Below are positions 1 through 12,053 of a stretch of 64,000 nt of DNA, piece by piece. The position numbers and the translations under genes are program-made. The stretch is from Helianthus annuus (lineage: Eukaryota; Streptophyta; Magnoliopsida; Asterales; Asteraceae). How positions within the stretch are numbered: the first letter of the stretch is position 1; every line of letters starts with the position of its first letter. Location of the stretch: assembly GCF_002127325.2 (NCBI RefSeq), contig NC_035433.2, positions 86,917,350 to 86,981,349 of the forward strand, in the 5' to 3' direction. The notes beneath the pieces were generated by a model. That model saw only the letters and a list, made by a program, of their open reading frames with translations. It did not search any database and was not told where the DNA came from.

Positions 1-1013
1 GCTGAGTAGTCCGGTGGTCCCATGTTCCCATGAGCTCCGTCGGGGTAGCGCGCATTATATCTAGCCGACACCACATACGGGTCGCGCTCATAATTGTAGT
101 TGTATTGTGCTTGTGATGGTTCGAACGGGTTGTAAGCCGTTGGACCCGTGTAAGCAGGTATGGATTGGTCGTACCCAAATGGTGGCGAATTTGGTGCAGC
201 TGGTGCGGAGTTCGCCTCCTGTATAGGACTTGAAGGTCCTTCTTCTTGTAGTGGCGAATAGTGGCTACTACTAGAGTGTCGAGGGGTGCTGAAGTGGATA
301 CCCCCTCCTCCTCGTGTGGACATACGAGCATTTGTCCTCCTACGCCTTGGCGGATCAGGCATTACTGGTTGCGCCGGTGGCGGAGGTGGTGGCGTAACTG
401 CCTCAAAGCGTGAATCCTCAGAGGGATCCTGTGGATGTCGCGGTTGTTGTGATGTCTGTTGAGTTGGCGTGTAGTACCACTCATGTCGGTCGAACAACGC
501 TTGGAAACTGTCTGGTCCCTGATAGGGTGTGCCATGGAAGGATGACCCATCAGAGACTTCTATCGGATGCATGGGCGTACCACGAGCAGGTTCAGTTGGA
601 TCAGTATCTTCATCCATATGGTCTTCGGAGAAGTGATCTTGTGGCCCTAATGGAACAAAGCCTGAAGGTTCCTGTATGTAGTCAGCCGGATTAAACTGAC
701 CTATGTAGTATGGAGTAGGGTCGTCATAATTCCGGTGCGATACCGAACGTTGTAGAGGTATGAAGGATGGTTATGGGTTGTTGGGATCATTCTCTGAGTT
801 TGGCCCAAAAGAGTGCCGATAAGATGGCGTCGAGCTGTGCGAGGTGGAATGCCTCGCGGGTTCGTAAAGATCTCTTCGTCGTTGTGGTTCTTCGCTCCTT
901 GTCATCGAAGGATGTCTTGTACCTGATGGTCCAGCTTCGTTATCGTGATGTGTCACGACATCTCCTCTGCCTCTTCTTCCCCTTCCTCTTCCTCGGAATA
1001 TAACAGGTGGCAT
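1..1013 (-). pseudogene. Element A gag N-terminus, one in-frame stop, runs off window
   Basis: The reading frame starts at the ATG at 1013-1011, about 160 bp inside the primer site of the adjoining LTR, which is where an LTR-retrotransposon gag begins. The N-terminus is a basic arginine/glycine run (RGRGRGRRGRG) and is followed by a long proline-, tyrosine- and glutamine-rich low-complexity stretch. The frame is interrupted once, by TAA at 771-773, and is then open to the window edge, so the interruption looks like a single nonsense change. The capsid and protease parts would lie left of the window. The family (Ty3/gypsy) is inferred from the LTR and primer site, not from a recognised capsid motif. 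Confidence 0.6.
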
Positions 1014-1173
1014 TTTTCCTGCTTTATAAAACTTTAAATACCAATAATAAACGAAAAAGACAAAATTGGAATAACAATTCGAATTTGTCCTAAGTTCTTG
1101 TCTAGACTCAAGTATGTGCAATTGTGTCATTGAGATTAAACACATTAGGATAGTGTTTAATTCACTCAATGTT

Positions 1174-1189
1174 GGCTCTGATACCAACC
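1174..1189 (-). other. Element A primer binding site (initiator Met tRNA)
   Basis: On the minus strand this reads GGTTGGTATCAGAGCC, directly after the LTR end. It contains TGGTATCAGAGC, the complement of the 3' end of plant initiator-Met tRNA. It fixes both the element's strand and the LTR boundary. Confidence 0.85.
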
Positions 1190-3627
1190 TGTCACACCCC
1201 GATTTCCACGTGTCTCACCAATGGGCCCGGTGGGGGATTACCGTGACGATGTTGGCAACAATATAGTCAAACCACACAATTATATAAATGCACAGCGGAA
1301 GCTTAAAGATAAATATATACTTCAACCTCTGGTTGTAATATCAAATGTATTACAGAAGTCGAATATATCCACAGTGGATCAAAATAATAATAAAATATTG
1401 TTCATTCAGATACGGCATCGAGTTTGCGAGACTATTCGTGATGCTTAGGAAGCTAATACCAGCCCATTTCGTATAGTACCTGCACTTAATCTTTTTGGGG
1501 AAAATACGTCAGTTTACACTGGTAAATACATTCAACTGACACATTTGAAAATGTTTATTTAAAATTGATTTGAATGCACAAGGCACAAACTCTTTTATAA
1601 CTTGGGAAAATTATTAAAATCTTGTGAACGTTTTACATGTTCTTTTATGCGTTCAGTAGCCCGGGTCGTGCCGGGTTAAAGATTTATAGACACACCACAT
1701 TGCGTAAAACCGTAGTATAAAAAAACCAACGGCTACGTCTTTTAATTTAATGTTGACAATATATACCGGGTGTACGCCTACACCGGGATGTCGATGGTCG
1801 TGGCCATTTCGTAAAATGATGCCAAGGATATCCGGGACAACGGTCATTAAACCCCCCAAAGGCTTTTAAGAAACAAAACTGTTTAAATGAGCCGATCATA
1901 TTATTTAATTAACCACCTAAGCGATGGAAAAATATAATGCTCAATCAAGCGGTATTAACATACCGTAACCCAAGCCCGTATAGGGGAAATAAGTTAAAGT
2001 ATTTACCTTTGCAAGTATATATCCTTAGTCCGATTAAATCGCCGATAGCTTTTACCGGGGCTCCTAATCTGGAACGAAGGTTTTAATTAACCTCTTAGAA
2101 TCCTAACGGGTCCTTATATTAGCCGTAGCCTAGACCGGTTGGTTCCGATATATATAGATATGGTTTAATCGCGCGAAAAGGCGAAAACCGAGAATGGAGT
2201 GTGATTCTGACCCAACAAGTTCAGAGACTTGTTTTATATGGATTTATGGTTCACACTCTGGAATTTGGGGTTCAAATAATATGATTTGACCCGTATCGGC
2301 TAATTTATGAAAACTAGTTTCATAAGCCGAACCGTGCGCGCAATAGGCGAAACGGTTAACCATGAGAGTCTGACGCTTATTTCTTAAGTCAATAGGCCTT
2401 AAAGAGGTTGTGGTATCAGTAGGATACCTTCCGTGACGCCCGTAACGAGTTTAAGTTAATATTATGCCCCGTAGGGGCTTTTCGGTCATTTTAAAGACTT
2501 TTAAAGAGTTTTTCGAGTTCTACAGGAAATCTGAGTTTCCCGAACAGCTTATAAAGCTTAAAATACTTTATTTATTATTTGGAATCAGTAGCAACTGGAA
2601 TCGGGTCAAAAGACCTTGTAGAACTCATGTTTTGGCCGAAAAGGGCATATTCGGTATTTACCGAACCGTAGCCATAACCGCAGGTTATGAGCAAGGTAAA
2701 AATTATTAAAAATCTTTAAAATTCCCAAAATATTATTTTATAACAGTGGCTAAAGGTTTTGGTGACGAAATCTTGGTTTAGATAGGTGTTATGCTAATTG
2801 CGCCGTTTATTACAAAAGTTTATTTTAATTGCGCTATTTAGCATAACTCTCATTCTAGACCTCGGATTGACGCGAAACTTTAAGGACATGCTTATAATTT
2901 AATAAGCAAGGTTATGGTCCGTTCATGTGTCCGAAATACTCGTTTTATTTTCAAAATGGCGTTACGGTCAACTTTTAGGCGATTAACGGAAATGCGCGAA
3001 AAGACGCGGATAACCCATGAACCGATCACAGAGGTTTATACCATCATGTAACCTGGTCCTAAGAGAGTCCTAAGGCATATCTATACCTCACTAAAACGGG
3101 TCAGAACTGAAGTCAATGCAAAAGTCAAACTTTTGCGACATTCGGCTCCGAACCGGGTCAATATAGCAAATGGTCGATTCAAACGAGCGCAAACAAGTTT
3201 ATATGCTTAATATCATGTTTTATGAACATCAAAACAGGTTTCATAACGTATACATTACAGATTATGTAGAAAACGGCAAAATGACTTTCTGTTGACTTTT
3301 TAAGTGCGCGTTTGACTCGATATTTGACATAGTTAGAGTGGTGATCAGAGGGAACCCTTTTAGGGGTTTATTACCCATATAAATACCAACTCATAACCAC
3401 TTTTGATTCGTCATAAGACTGAACCATCACTGATTTATTTTAAAGTCAAACCGTATTTACGATGGTTTGATTTTTAGCTATTTACTAAGGAAATGTGAAA
3501 CCACAAAGGGTTAGATCACTTACAGAAGCTTGAGAGAAGACTTAAGAACACAGAGGAATGCTAGAGAGCTCTTGGAATGATCAGTTGAGTGTGTTTGAAG
3601 TGTGGTGAACTTATGAGCCAAGTGTGG

Positions 3628-3637
3628 CTATTTATAG
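3628..3637 (-). promoter_or_regulatory. Element A LTR TATA box
   Basis: The minus strand reads CTATAAATAG. The identical 10-mer occurs in the LTRs of elements B (22768-22777) and C (31393-31402), in each case downstream of a GC-rich palindrome array. It is taken as the core promoter of the LTR; the transcription start was not determined. Confidence 0.6.
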
Positions 3638-3814
3638 TGTTCAAAAGACCTCAAGATCATCACAACTCAGTCTACATTTGATCATGGATCATGGGCAGGT
3701 GTCCCTAAGTGATATGGGTCGAGCATAGGGTGCCCATGCCTCATTTATTGGTTGTTGGTCGTTCAAAGGCTCCAAAAGGCAAGTAGTTACAAGTCTTCTG
3801 CATCTGGGCGTCCC

Positions 3815-3940
3815 ACGCGGCCCGCATGGACATTCCATGCCACTTTTACGCGGGCCGCCTGAGTTTAGAACATCAGGCGCGTAATTGAGGTGGCTCGCGG
3901 CCCGCCTCAACTTAAGTCCAAACCTCACGCGGGCCGCGAG
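3815..3940 (-). repeat. GC-rich palindrome array in element A LTR (GCGGCCCGC)
   Basis: Four copies of a GC-rich core (near 3817, 3849, 3897 and 3929) alternate between GCGGCCCGC and its reverse complement GCGGGCCGC within 125 bp of otherwise AT-rich LTR. The array lies about 180 bp upstream of the TATA box in the element's orientation. Its function is unknown. Confidence 0.7.
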
Positions 3941-4583
3941 AGGTTATGATTTCAGAAATTTTAAATCTTTTGTCATGATTACGAAATCCTGGTAATTAAT
4001 AACGAAATCTTTCGTAATGATTTACCTGACCTTTCGGGTTTGAAGGGGTAACTTTGCGGTTTGGCCCTCGGTTAATTACAACTAAGGACCTCGTGTTATT
4101 TACCCGCGTTGTTAAGTCCCCGGTTAGTTTATTAATTATTCAGAAAGCCTTCACTTTCATTATTGACGCTTTTAACCCTTCTCCTACGAATTCGATCGTA
4201 ACTTTCTCGTTTCATAACGAAACTTCGCGAAATTTATATATTATATTTTAGTGAGTGTATAATACCGTTACAAAGCCTTGGGAACGTTAAAGGGTCACTC
4301 AGAGGTATAATTAAACATGTTGACACAGTTAACCCCTGTAGCTCGTAATCTCTCACTTTCTTCCGCGTTTCGCTTCCGTACGATCTATGATTCATTCGTT
4401 TGAAGGTTCAAGCATTATTTAGGGTTACTATACAGTATATTTACCCTTATTGACATTTATAACCCTCGAATTTACATACTTTCAAGGTTTGTCAAAATTA
4501 GTCCTTTATTTATGATAGATGCCACGTGTAATCAAATGACACGTGTTAACACATCATTGGACACAAAATTTCGAGGTGTTACA

Positions 4584-4705
4584 TCATTTCATCCTGAAAA
4601 TACAAAAGGAAGACAAAAACACTCTTTTTCCAACATTAGTACTTAAAAAGGGTTAGTTTTATGCCTTAATTGATGTGATTTATATGTTGCATTTTACACA
4701 CATCA
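4584..4705 (-). mobile_element. Element B 3' LTR fragment
   Basis: These 122 bp match the right end of the B 5' LTR (23141-23262) with one difference seen (GAAAATAC versus GAAAATCC). The copy stops at 4584 because element A inserted there; the remainder should lie beyond A, left of the window. Confidence 0.85.
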
Positions 4706-4718
4706 AATACCCCCACAC
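4706..4718 (-). other. Element B polypurine tract
   Basis: On the minus strand this reads GTGTGGGGGTATT, directly before the 3' LTR, and is the likely plus-strand primer for reverse transcription. A near copy with similar upstream sequence (TTGAGGACAA...AAGTGTGGGGG) lies at 6001-6012. Confidence 0.7.
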
Positions 4719-6626
4719 TTGAACTTTTGCTTGTCCTCAAGCAAAACTCTCTAAATGTGGCTTACACTCCCAAATGGAATAGGTAGAAGAGAAGGTTTTT
4801 AGCTTGTCCTAGAGTGTCGGGAATCCAAGGTCTTTGTAAGTTTTATTTTTATTTATTTACAATCCTATTCGTTATGATTTAATTTGAACGTTTCATAAGA
4901 TAAATTACTTATTTGGGCATAACATGCCTTATTAAAATTCCATTTATATACGAGTTCACATACCTCACGGGAGATCACTCAACACTCGGCCGAAGGTGTA
5001 TATTTTAGTGAATCACTCGAGAGCGGCATGGAACTTACGCCTTCCATAGGCTTGCCAAGCAATCAATCCTTCTCCTTTTTAACTTTTTACCTTTGTAAAT
5101 ATCAAGAGGACTTTTGGGGTGAAGGGTTAGGCTTGGGTTAAAGGTGGGTGGTTGGGTTAGTGGTTAGTAAAAAGGGCGAAAATCGTAAAAAGCGTCGGTT
5201 TTCGTAAAATGCCTTGTTTTTAGTGACTTTTTATTTTTTTGAAGTATTTCTCCAAACAAGCTTTTTTAAATAGCTTTTGTTTGTTTTTGACTTCATCACT
5301 ATTGTTTTTTTTTTTTTTTTTACGTCGCATGAAAGGGCAAGTTTACGAAAAACCGAGCTCGTTACTAAAATAAAGGGCGAAAAATAAAAAAGGTTTTTGG
5401 TGGGTAAAAAGGGTTTTTTTGGGGTAATGAAATGAAAGGTTTAGGCTCAAAGGGGCTATCTAGGGGGATTTTTGGGTAGGTGATAAAAAAAATGAAAAAT
5501 AATGGTTTTGAAAGAAAAATGGTTAGTCCTAATGCCTCCATCATTTACTTACTTGGGTTTAAGTTGGTAAGGACCGGGAATGTATCGTCGTGGCAAGTTC
5601 TAGATTTGTAAGAACCAAGCGGCTATTCACACAAGAAACGAAAAATGAGCATTTAGTCTAAAGATGTGTATATTTTTATGCTCAATAAAGGCTCAAAACT
5701 CACTTTTGTGGGAATGGGTTTTTTAATGTGATCAAGTATATATAATCAAATTTTTAACTAAGCTTGTTATGCCGTTTCATAATTTTCTTATGTTGGTTCC
5801 TTTTTTTCACGACGCTATCGGTTGTAAACTTGTAAAAATATAACCTTTTTAGAACTTGTTATTCCCAACTTAAACTAAGACAAGTAAATAAAAAGAATAA
5901 AAAAAAAAGTTTTTGGAAAAAATTTGGGGTGTTTAGCGGTTCCAATAGAGTTTTGTGTAAGGCTTGTGTTTAGGATTTTACAAAATTCCAAGGTTTTAGC
6001 ATCCCCCCACACTTAAATTACACATTGTCCTCAATGTGTCCAAAAATAATGTTTTTGGTTGATTAGAATGTGTAAAAGTGGGTTTAAAAAGCAAAGATTT
6101 ATGTTACTGGCAGTTTGGACACGGCCCCGTGTCCATTGGACACGGCCCCGTGGTGAACTGCCAGTAACGAAAACTTACAGAAGGTGAACACGGGGGCGTG
6201 TTGGGTGAACACGGCCACGTGTCTGGCAAAAATTTGCAGGTCAGTAACCAAACAGCAGGTCTGGGAGATGAACACGGGGGCGTGTCGGCTGAACACGTCC
6301 CCGTGTGGACAATCTGTTAGCCTGAAAAATAGGTTTTTATCCCGGTTTCTCCATCCTGGGGCTGCAAGTGCTAATGTTTAGCACTCTAACCCTTGCATTG
6401 CACCTGTTTAATCACTCAATACCAAACCAAACAAGCATAAACCATCCTAGATTACCATCGTCAAGCATCATCCAAACATAAAGTAAAAATAAAACAAAGA
6501 TAAAAAGTAGTTAGAGAAAGTAAATTGTTCGACAAATGGCACGCAGGCCATGAATTGTTTGATAGATAGAAGGGCACTTAAACCTGTGGGCTCATCACCA
6601 ACCAGCCCCTTGTTCCTCCAAGCCTC
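4719..6626 (-). other. Element B 3' non-coding region
   Basis: This is AT-rich DNA between the extra ORF and the polypurine tract, with T and A homopolymers (for example near 5305 and 5900). No coding potential is seen. It holds the second polypurine-like tract at 6001-6012 and, at 6119-6306, six copies of the CACGGCCCCGTG-type motif in both orientations (CACGGGGGCGTG being a variant form). Confidence 0.6.
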
Positions 6627-7768
6627 CTACTCCATGTCTTCATCACTACCGTCACCTCCGCCCCCATGCCTCGCCATGTACTCCCGGATGCTACCGATAT
6701 CATCTTGTATATCGTTAACGTTGCGCTCGATAGCTCCAACCCGGTGATATGTGTTGTTGGCGAGATTGTAGGTGTTCCTGGTGCACATAAGGTTTTCCTG
6801 CAAAAGATCATGTAAACTTTGAAAGTTAGGAAAACCACCTCCTTGAGAGGAGGATTGACCCGGATCGCCTTGGGGTGGGTACTGAAAATGTGGAGGTGGT
6901 GCATGAAGAACTAGAGCCTCCTGCGGGTTCCATGCATAGCCTTGCGTCCTCTGAAAGCTCACCGTCCCGTCCTCCGCTTCATAAAGCAAGTTCATGGCTC
7001 GGCAAATGTGGTAATCGACCCGTCCCGACCATGGACTCCTTTCGAAGGACCTTGGGATATTCGTGAAGTGCTTGAAAAGACGGTACACCCATCCTCCGAA
7101 GAAGATCGGTGTAGGAGCATGAGCAAGGCGGTTTAGGTGCATGTTTCGCAGTAGGAGGTAAGGAACATCGAGAGGCTTCTGGTTGTGGATGCAGTGAAGG
7201 ACAACCAAATCTTTCAACCCAACAACGCCACTACTGTCGTGGCGTTGGTTCAGCGAGTACGAGAGGAGCCTGTGGATGTATCGGTATAGCGGGTCCCTAG
7301 TTTGGTGCTTTTGGTGCTGCTCGGGTTGTAGATTCCTTCACCTATTTGAGCCCATGCGGCTTGGCGTTCAGTTGCATCCAAGTCTCGTAGTCCCCCAGTA
7401 TTCTCTTCATTTCCCGCTTCCTCTTCACTATATAGCCCAATGATAGATCCAAACTGTGCCATGGAGGTTCTGAACGTGGTCCCTCCACATCGGAATTCGA
7501 CCGCCTCATGGTCAAACGGTTCACATCTCGAGTTGAAAATGAAGGTGCTGTAGAACTCCATCGTGCATTGATGTACCGACCGTAGTCGGGTGGTCAATGC
7601 GACATGCAGTGGACCCCTCACAATGTTGTTGAAGCGGTCAAGTTGATTCACCATGGTTAGCAAGTCGGTACACGCCCGCCTTGGGTACTCTTCCGGTCTT
7701 GTTTGTAGAACCTCGTATCGTGCCCTAGCGTCCAGTTCATTTGCGTTAAACCTTGTGAATTTAGACAT
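6627..7768 (-). pseudogene. ATHILA ORF1-type protein downstream of integrase, frameshifted
   Basis: Two reading frames (7768-7250 and 7217-6627) describe one protein. The first half starts MSKFTRFNANEL and contains EFRCGGTTFRTSMAQFGSIIGLYSEEE, here mentioned only as the GGTTFR and GLYSEEE blocks characteristic of the Pfam ATHILA family as I remember it. The second half has a long helical part, then a Q/G-rich segment and an acidic end (GSDEDME). The correct reading passes from the first frame to the other near 7295-7310 through a one-base change, so the copy is disrupted. In Athila elements this ORF occupies the place of an env gene; its function is unknown. Two CACGGCCCCGTG motifs lie just upstream at 7839-7875. 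Confidence 0.65.
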
Positions 7769-7786
7769 CTGAAAAGAATACATCAA

Positions 7787-8549
7787 AAGTTAGTACGAAA
7801 CAAGGAAAATCGGAGTGAAACTGCAAACAGTGGGCTGGACACGGCCCCGTGTTCAGCGGACACGGCCCCGTGTCCAGGCGTCTGTAACCCAAAAATTCCA
7901 TTTTTCGTCCCGGTTTCGAAAACCTGAAAATTTTTAGCCCAATAGTAGCGGTTACCCCCGAAAATGAGACCCTAAGTGCCATTTTTCCCAAAACAAACCG
8001 TTTACCCTTTCAATTTCGTGTTTTTCGGTTCAAGAACAAGGGTTTGGTGTTTTAGTTGGAAATCGGACAAATCTATCAACAATACATGCTTATTTACTTT
8101 CTACTACTCTAATCTAAACTATTACTAACAAATTTCATCAAAAATTTTGAGTTCGATCCGGATGAACATGAAGAACCCTAGATTTTCCCCCAATTTTTGA
8201 TGTTTTAACTACATGCAAGTAACTAATCTAACTACTAAGGAGGATAGAATCATACCTTGACGTTGTTAAATTCGGTGGTGACGTTGAAAAACTGCAGAAA
8301 ATCGCCTCAAACCAGAGCGTTTTCGGCTAAACGGGGCGTGTGGAATGGTGTAACTGATAGGAAAAGAGGGTTTTATCCCGACAGTCGCCTCGACACGGCC
8401 CCGTGTCCAGCGGACACGGCCCCGTGCCGAGCAAAGTTTTAAAAATTTTTTTTCATGTGCTCGTGTGTATGCCCCTTATTTCCGAAAAATGGTTAGAAGA
8501 TTTACCAGTTTTTAAACGTACACTTACCTGCAACATGTCGGGTATGAGT
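7787..8549 (-). other. Element B spacer between integrase and extra ORF
   Basis: No gene is seen. It contains two pairs of the GGACACGGCCCCGTGTCC-type palindrome (7839-7875 and 8391-8427), each pair separated by only a few bases, within AT-rich DNA. Confidence 0.6.
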
Positions 8550-10352
8550 TTATTCGTTAACCGTTTGAAGTGAGATCTCCTCTTCCTCATCCTCAATGGA
8601 TCCTCGGTAGAGTTTCAGCCGTTGGCCATTGACTTTAAATGGCGTCCCATTTCGAGTTTTAATTTCTACTGCACCGTGTGGAAAAACATGGGTGACGGAA
8701 AAAGGTCCTGACCACCTAGATTTTAACTTACCAGGAAATAATCGAAGTCGTGAATTAAACAATAGAACTTGATCTCCTACCCGAAATTCATTGGATTTAA
8801 TATATTTATCGTGTATCGTTTTCATTCTTTCCTTGTAAATTTCGGAGTTAGAATATGCATAATTCCTTAGCTCGTCTAATTCGTTTATTTGACAAAATCG
8901 ATTTTTACCGGCAATTTCCAAATCTAAGTTTACGTTTTTTATTGCCCAGTAGGCTTTGTGAGCTATTTCTACTGGCAAGTGACAACTTTTTCCATAGACG
9001 AGTTTATATGGGGTTGTGCCTATAGTGGTTTTATAAGCAGTTCGAAAAGCCCATAAAGCGTCGTCTAATTTGTCGGCCCATTCTTTTTTATTTATTCCTA
9101 CGGTTTTTTCAAGTATTCGTTTTAAACCTCGATTAGTCACTTCGGCTTGCCCATTTGTTTGAGGGTGATATGCCGTTGAGACCCGGTGATAGACCCCATA
9201 TCTTGTTAATATTTTTTCGAGTTGATGATTGCAAAAATGGGTACCTCTATCACTTATTAAAGCCTTTGGTGTCCCGAAGCGAGAAAACAGCTTTTTCAGA
9301 AATTTTACCACTACTCTCCCATCATTTGTTGGAAGAGCTTCGGCCTCTGCCCACTTAGACAAGTAATCGACTGCCACAAGTATATATTTGTTTCCCTTTG
9401 AAGGTGGGAAAGGTCCCATGAAATCGAGTCCCCACACATCAAATATTTCACAGACGAGAATGCCATTTTGAGGCATTTCGTTTTTGGAAGAAATATTACC
9501 TGATCTCTGGCAGGCATCACATGTCTTTATAAGGTTTTGTGCATCCTTGTAAATGGTCGGCCAGTAAAATCCTGAGTCAAATACCTTTCGTGCGGTACTT
9601 GCGGCACCATGATGTCCTCCGTATGGACCTTCATGACAATGACGGAGAATTCTTTGTGCTTCATTACCATGGACACACCTTCGGATGAGTTGGTCGGCAC
9701 ACATTTTGAAAAGATAGGGGTCTTCCCAAAAGTAATGCTTTACATCAGCAAAGAATTTCTTTCTTTGATGATGTGGCCATCCTTTGGTGACTATACCGCT
9801 AGCTAAGAAATTAGCGTAGTCGGCATACCATGGCTCTTGTCTACTCTCCATCATTTCCAAGGATTCTGTGGGAAATTTCTCGTTGATTTGCTCGTCTCTG
9901 GTTGTCTCCAAAGCTGGGTCTTCTAAGCGTGAGAGATGATCTGCAGCAGTGTTTTCTGCTCCTCTTTTGTCCTTGATTTCGATGTCGAATTCTTGGAGGA
10001 GTAGAATCCATCTGATCAAACGGGGTTTTGCGTCTTGCTTCTTGAAGAGGTACCTGATGGCTGCATGGTCTGTATAGACTACTGTTTTAGAAAGAACAAG
10101 ATAAGAACGAAATTTATCAAAAGCAAATACCACTGCTAGTAATTCTTTTTCTGTAGTTGTATAATTTTCTTGTGCATCATTAAGAGTTTTACTAGCATAA
10201 TAAATTGGGTGGAAATGCTTTTCTTTTCTTTGTCCCAAGACTGCTCCAACAGCAAAGTCACTTGCATCACACATGATTTCGAAAGGAAATTTCCAATCTG
10301 GCGCTATCATGATAGGTGCATTGACTAGCATTTCCTTGAGGGTTAGAAATGC
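8550..10352 (-). pseudogene. Element B pol, C-terminal part: RNase H and integrase
   Basis: This continues the RT frame after a single TAA. RNase H is seen in the first 150 residues: [25 protein letters not shown] and [10 protein letters not shown] carry the usual acidic residues. Integrase follows with an HHCC zinc motif (H...[13 protein letters not shown]...CDAC), then the catalytic core with D in GLDFMGPF, D in SDRGTHF and the glutamate in [10 protein letters not shown]. The C-terminal DNA-binding part is [19 protein letters not shown]. The frame ends at 8550 with an acidic tail (DEEEEIS). This part is intact on its own, but it lacks a start and is cut from RT by the stop at 10353-10355. 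Confidence 0.88.
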
Positions 10353-12053
10353 TTAATTGCATTCCTTGTCAAAGATGAAGGGTGCATCTTTTTCAAGTAG
10401 TTTTGTTAGAGGCCTTGAAATTTTCGAAAAGTCTTTGATAAACCTTCGATAAAATCCGGCATGTCCTAGGAAACTTCTGATTGCTCGTACGGAGGATGGA
10501 GGAGGTAATCGAGAAATAGTTTCTATTTTTGCTCGATCAACTTCCATTCCTTCGCTTGAGATTTTATGACCGAGTACTATTCCCTCTGTTACCATGAAAT
10601 GACATTTTTCCCAGTTAAGGGCGAGGTTAGTTTCCTCACATCGGGATAGCATTCGTTCAAGATTATCGAGGCATTGGTCATATGAGTCTCCAAAGATGGA
10701 AAAGTCATCCATGAAGACTTCCATTGTCTTTTCGATCATATCATGGAAAATGGCGACCATGCAACGTTGGAATGTTGCAGGTGCATTACATAGACCGAAT
10801 GGCATGCGTCGATATGCAAAAGTTCCGTAGGGACATGTGAAAGTTGTTTTCTCTTGGTCTTCTGGTGCTATCGGTATTTGAAAGTAACCTGAAAAACCAT
10901 CTAAGAAACAATAAAATTTATGACCGGATAATCTTTCTAACATTTGATCAATGAAGGGCAAAGGAAAGTGGTCCTTCCTTGTCGCTTCATTTAATCGCCT
11001 ATAATCTATACAAACTCTCAATCCTGTGACGGTTCTCGTTGGTATTAATTCATTTTTCTCGTTAGTTATTACCGTCATACCTCCTTTCTTTGGGACTACT
11101 TGAACGGGACTTACCCACGGGCTATCGGAGATAGGGTAGATTAGTCCGGCGTCGAGTAGTTTGATGACTTCATTCTTAACCACTTCTTGAACATTGGGGT
11201 TCACTCTTCGTTGTGGTTGAATCACCGTTTTGTAGTCATCGTTCATTAAAATTTTGTGCGTGCACATGGAAGGGCTTATTCCTTTAATATCTACAAGCTT
11301 CCAAGCGATCGCGTTTTTGTGTTTTTTAAGCAGACTAATTAATTTTTCTTTTTCTAAATTACTTAATTTAGATGAAATAATTACAGGTAAACTACCATAT
11401 TTGCCTAGAAAAGCATATTCCAAACCTTTAGGAAGTTCTTTGAGCTCAACGGGTGGGTCTTTGGAAGACACCTTATTTTGTGGCTCATCTAGATTAAGAA
11501 TCTTAAAGGTTTGTTCTATGGCTATCTCTTCTTCGACAAAGTGGTCTTCTTCGTTGGTTGTATCGGGTGGTTCAGCTTCATCTTCAATTAGGGGGTCATT
11601 GTTGCCAAAAGGATATTTCATTGAACGCTCAAGATCTATGCTCCTTTTGAATGCCCCTAATTGAAGAGGTAGATTGTTGAATTTCCGGTTTTTCAAAGCT
11701 TTATGAGTTTGTACAAAAGGTTTTCCCAAGACTAAGGGGGCGTCATCTAAGATGACGAAGTCGGTTGGGATTACCAGTTGATTTGTTTGAACCAAAACAT
11801 CTTCAACTACACCGATTGATTTTATTACTTTCCGATCGGATAGAAAAATGGGTATTTGAAGTGGAGAAAAATCACTAATACTTAATTTTTCAAAAATGTA
11901 GTTAGGCATTATGTTAACACAAAGATCTTTATCAATGGTGATATTACTAATAAATGAATTTTGAAAGAAACATGGAACCGGTGTAATGTTAATTTCAAAA
12001 GGATCCTCTTTTATTAGCGAAGTTTGATCATTCGTTAAGTTAACACTCACTAT
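10353..12053 (-). pseudogene. Element B pol, N-terminal part: protease-like region and reverse transcriptase
   Basis: A protease-like part (VLVQTNQLVIPTDFVILD, LGKPF) lacks the expected D-[ST]-G active site: the place where it should be reads DKDLCVNIMP. Reverse transcriptase is complete: PVQVVPKKGGM, RVCIDYRRLNEAT, FSGYFQIPI, FGLCNAPATFQRCM, the FMDD active site in VFMDDFSIFG, then the thumb (LGHKIS) and connection. The frame has no ATG at its beginning; it continues the gag-like frame after a TAA at 12054-12056, and is itself ended by TAA at 10353-10355, in phase with the RNase H and integrase part. It is therefore one long polyprotein frame with isolated stops. Confidence 0.88.

Larger units (their letters stand above)
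1190..4583 (-). mobile_element. Element A 5' LTR (3.39 kb)
   Basis: On the plus strand the repeat begins TGTCACACCCC, next to the primer site, and ends GGTGTTACA (TG...CA). The right edge is exact because it interrupts a sequence found uninterrupted in the LTR of element B: bases from 4584 match 23141-23262. The second LTR of A lies left of the window, so divergence between the two LTRs cannot be judged. Long LTRs with TGTCACACCCC/GGTGTTACA ends resemble those of element C (Tekay/Del-like), but A itself is not classified. No gene is visible inside. The promoter-like part is annotated separately. Confidence 0.85.

Noticed and set aside
11254..11664. 136-codon plus-strand frame
   Set aside because: Opposite-strand shadow of the element B protease-RT frame.
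12048..12050. Start codon for element B pol at 12050
   Set aside because: The codon is GTG, not used as a start here; the frame simply continues after the TAA at 12054.
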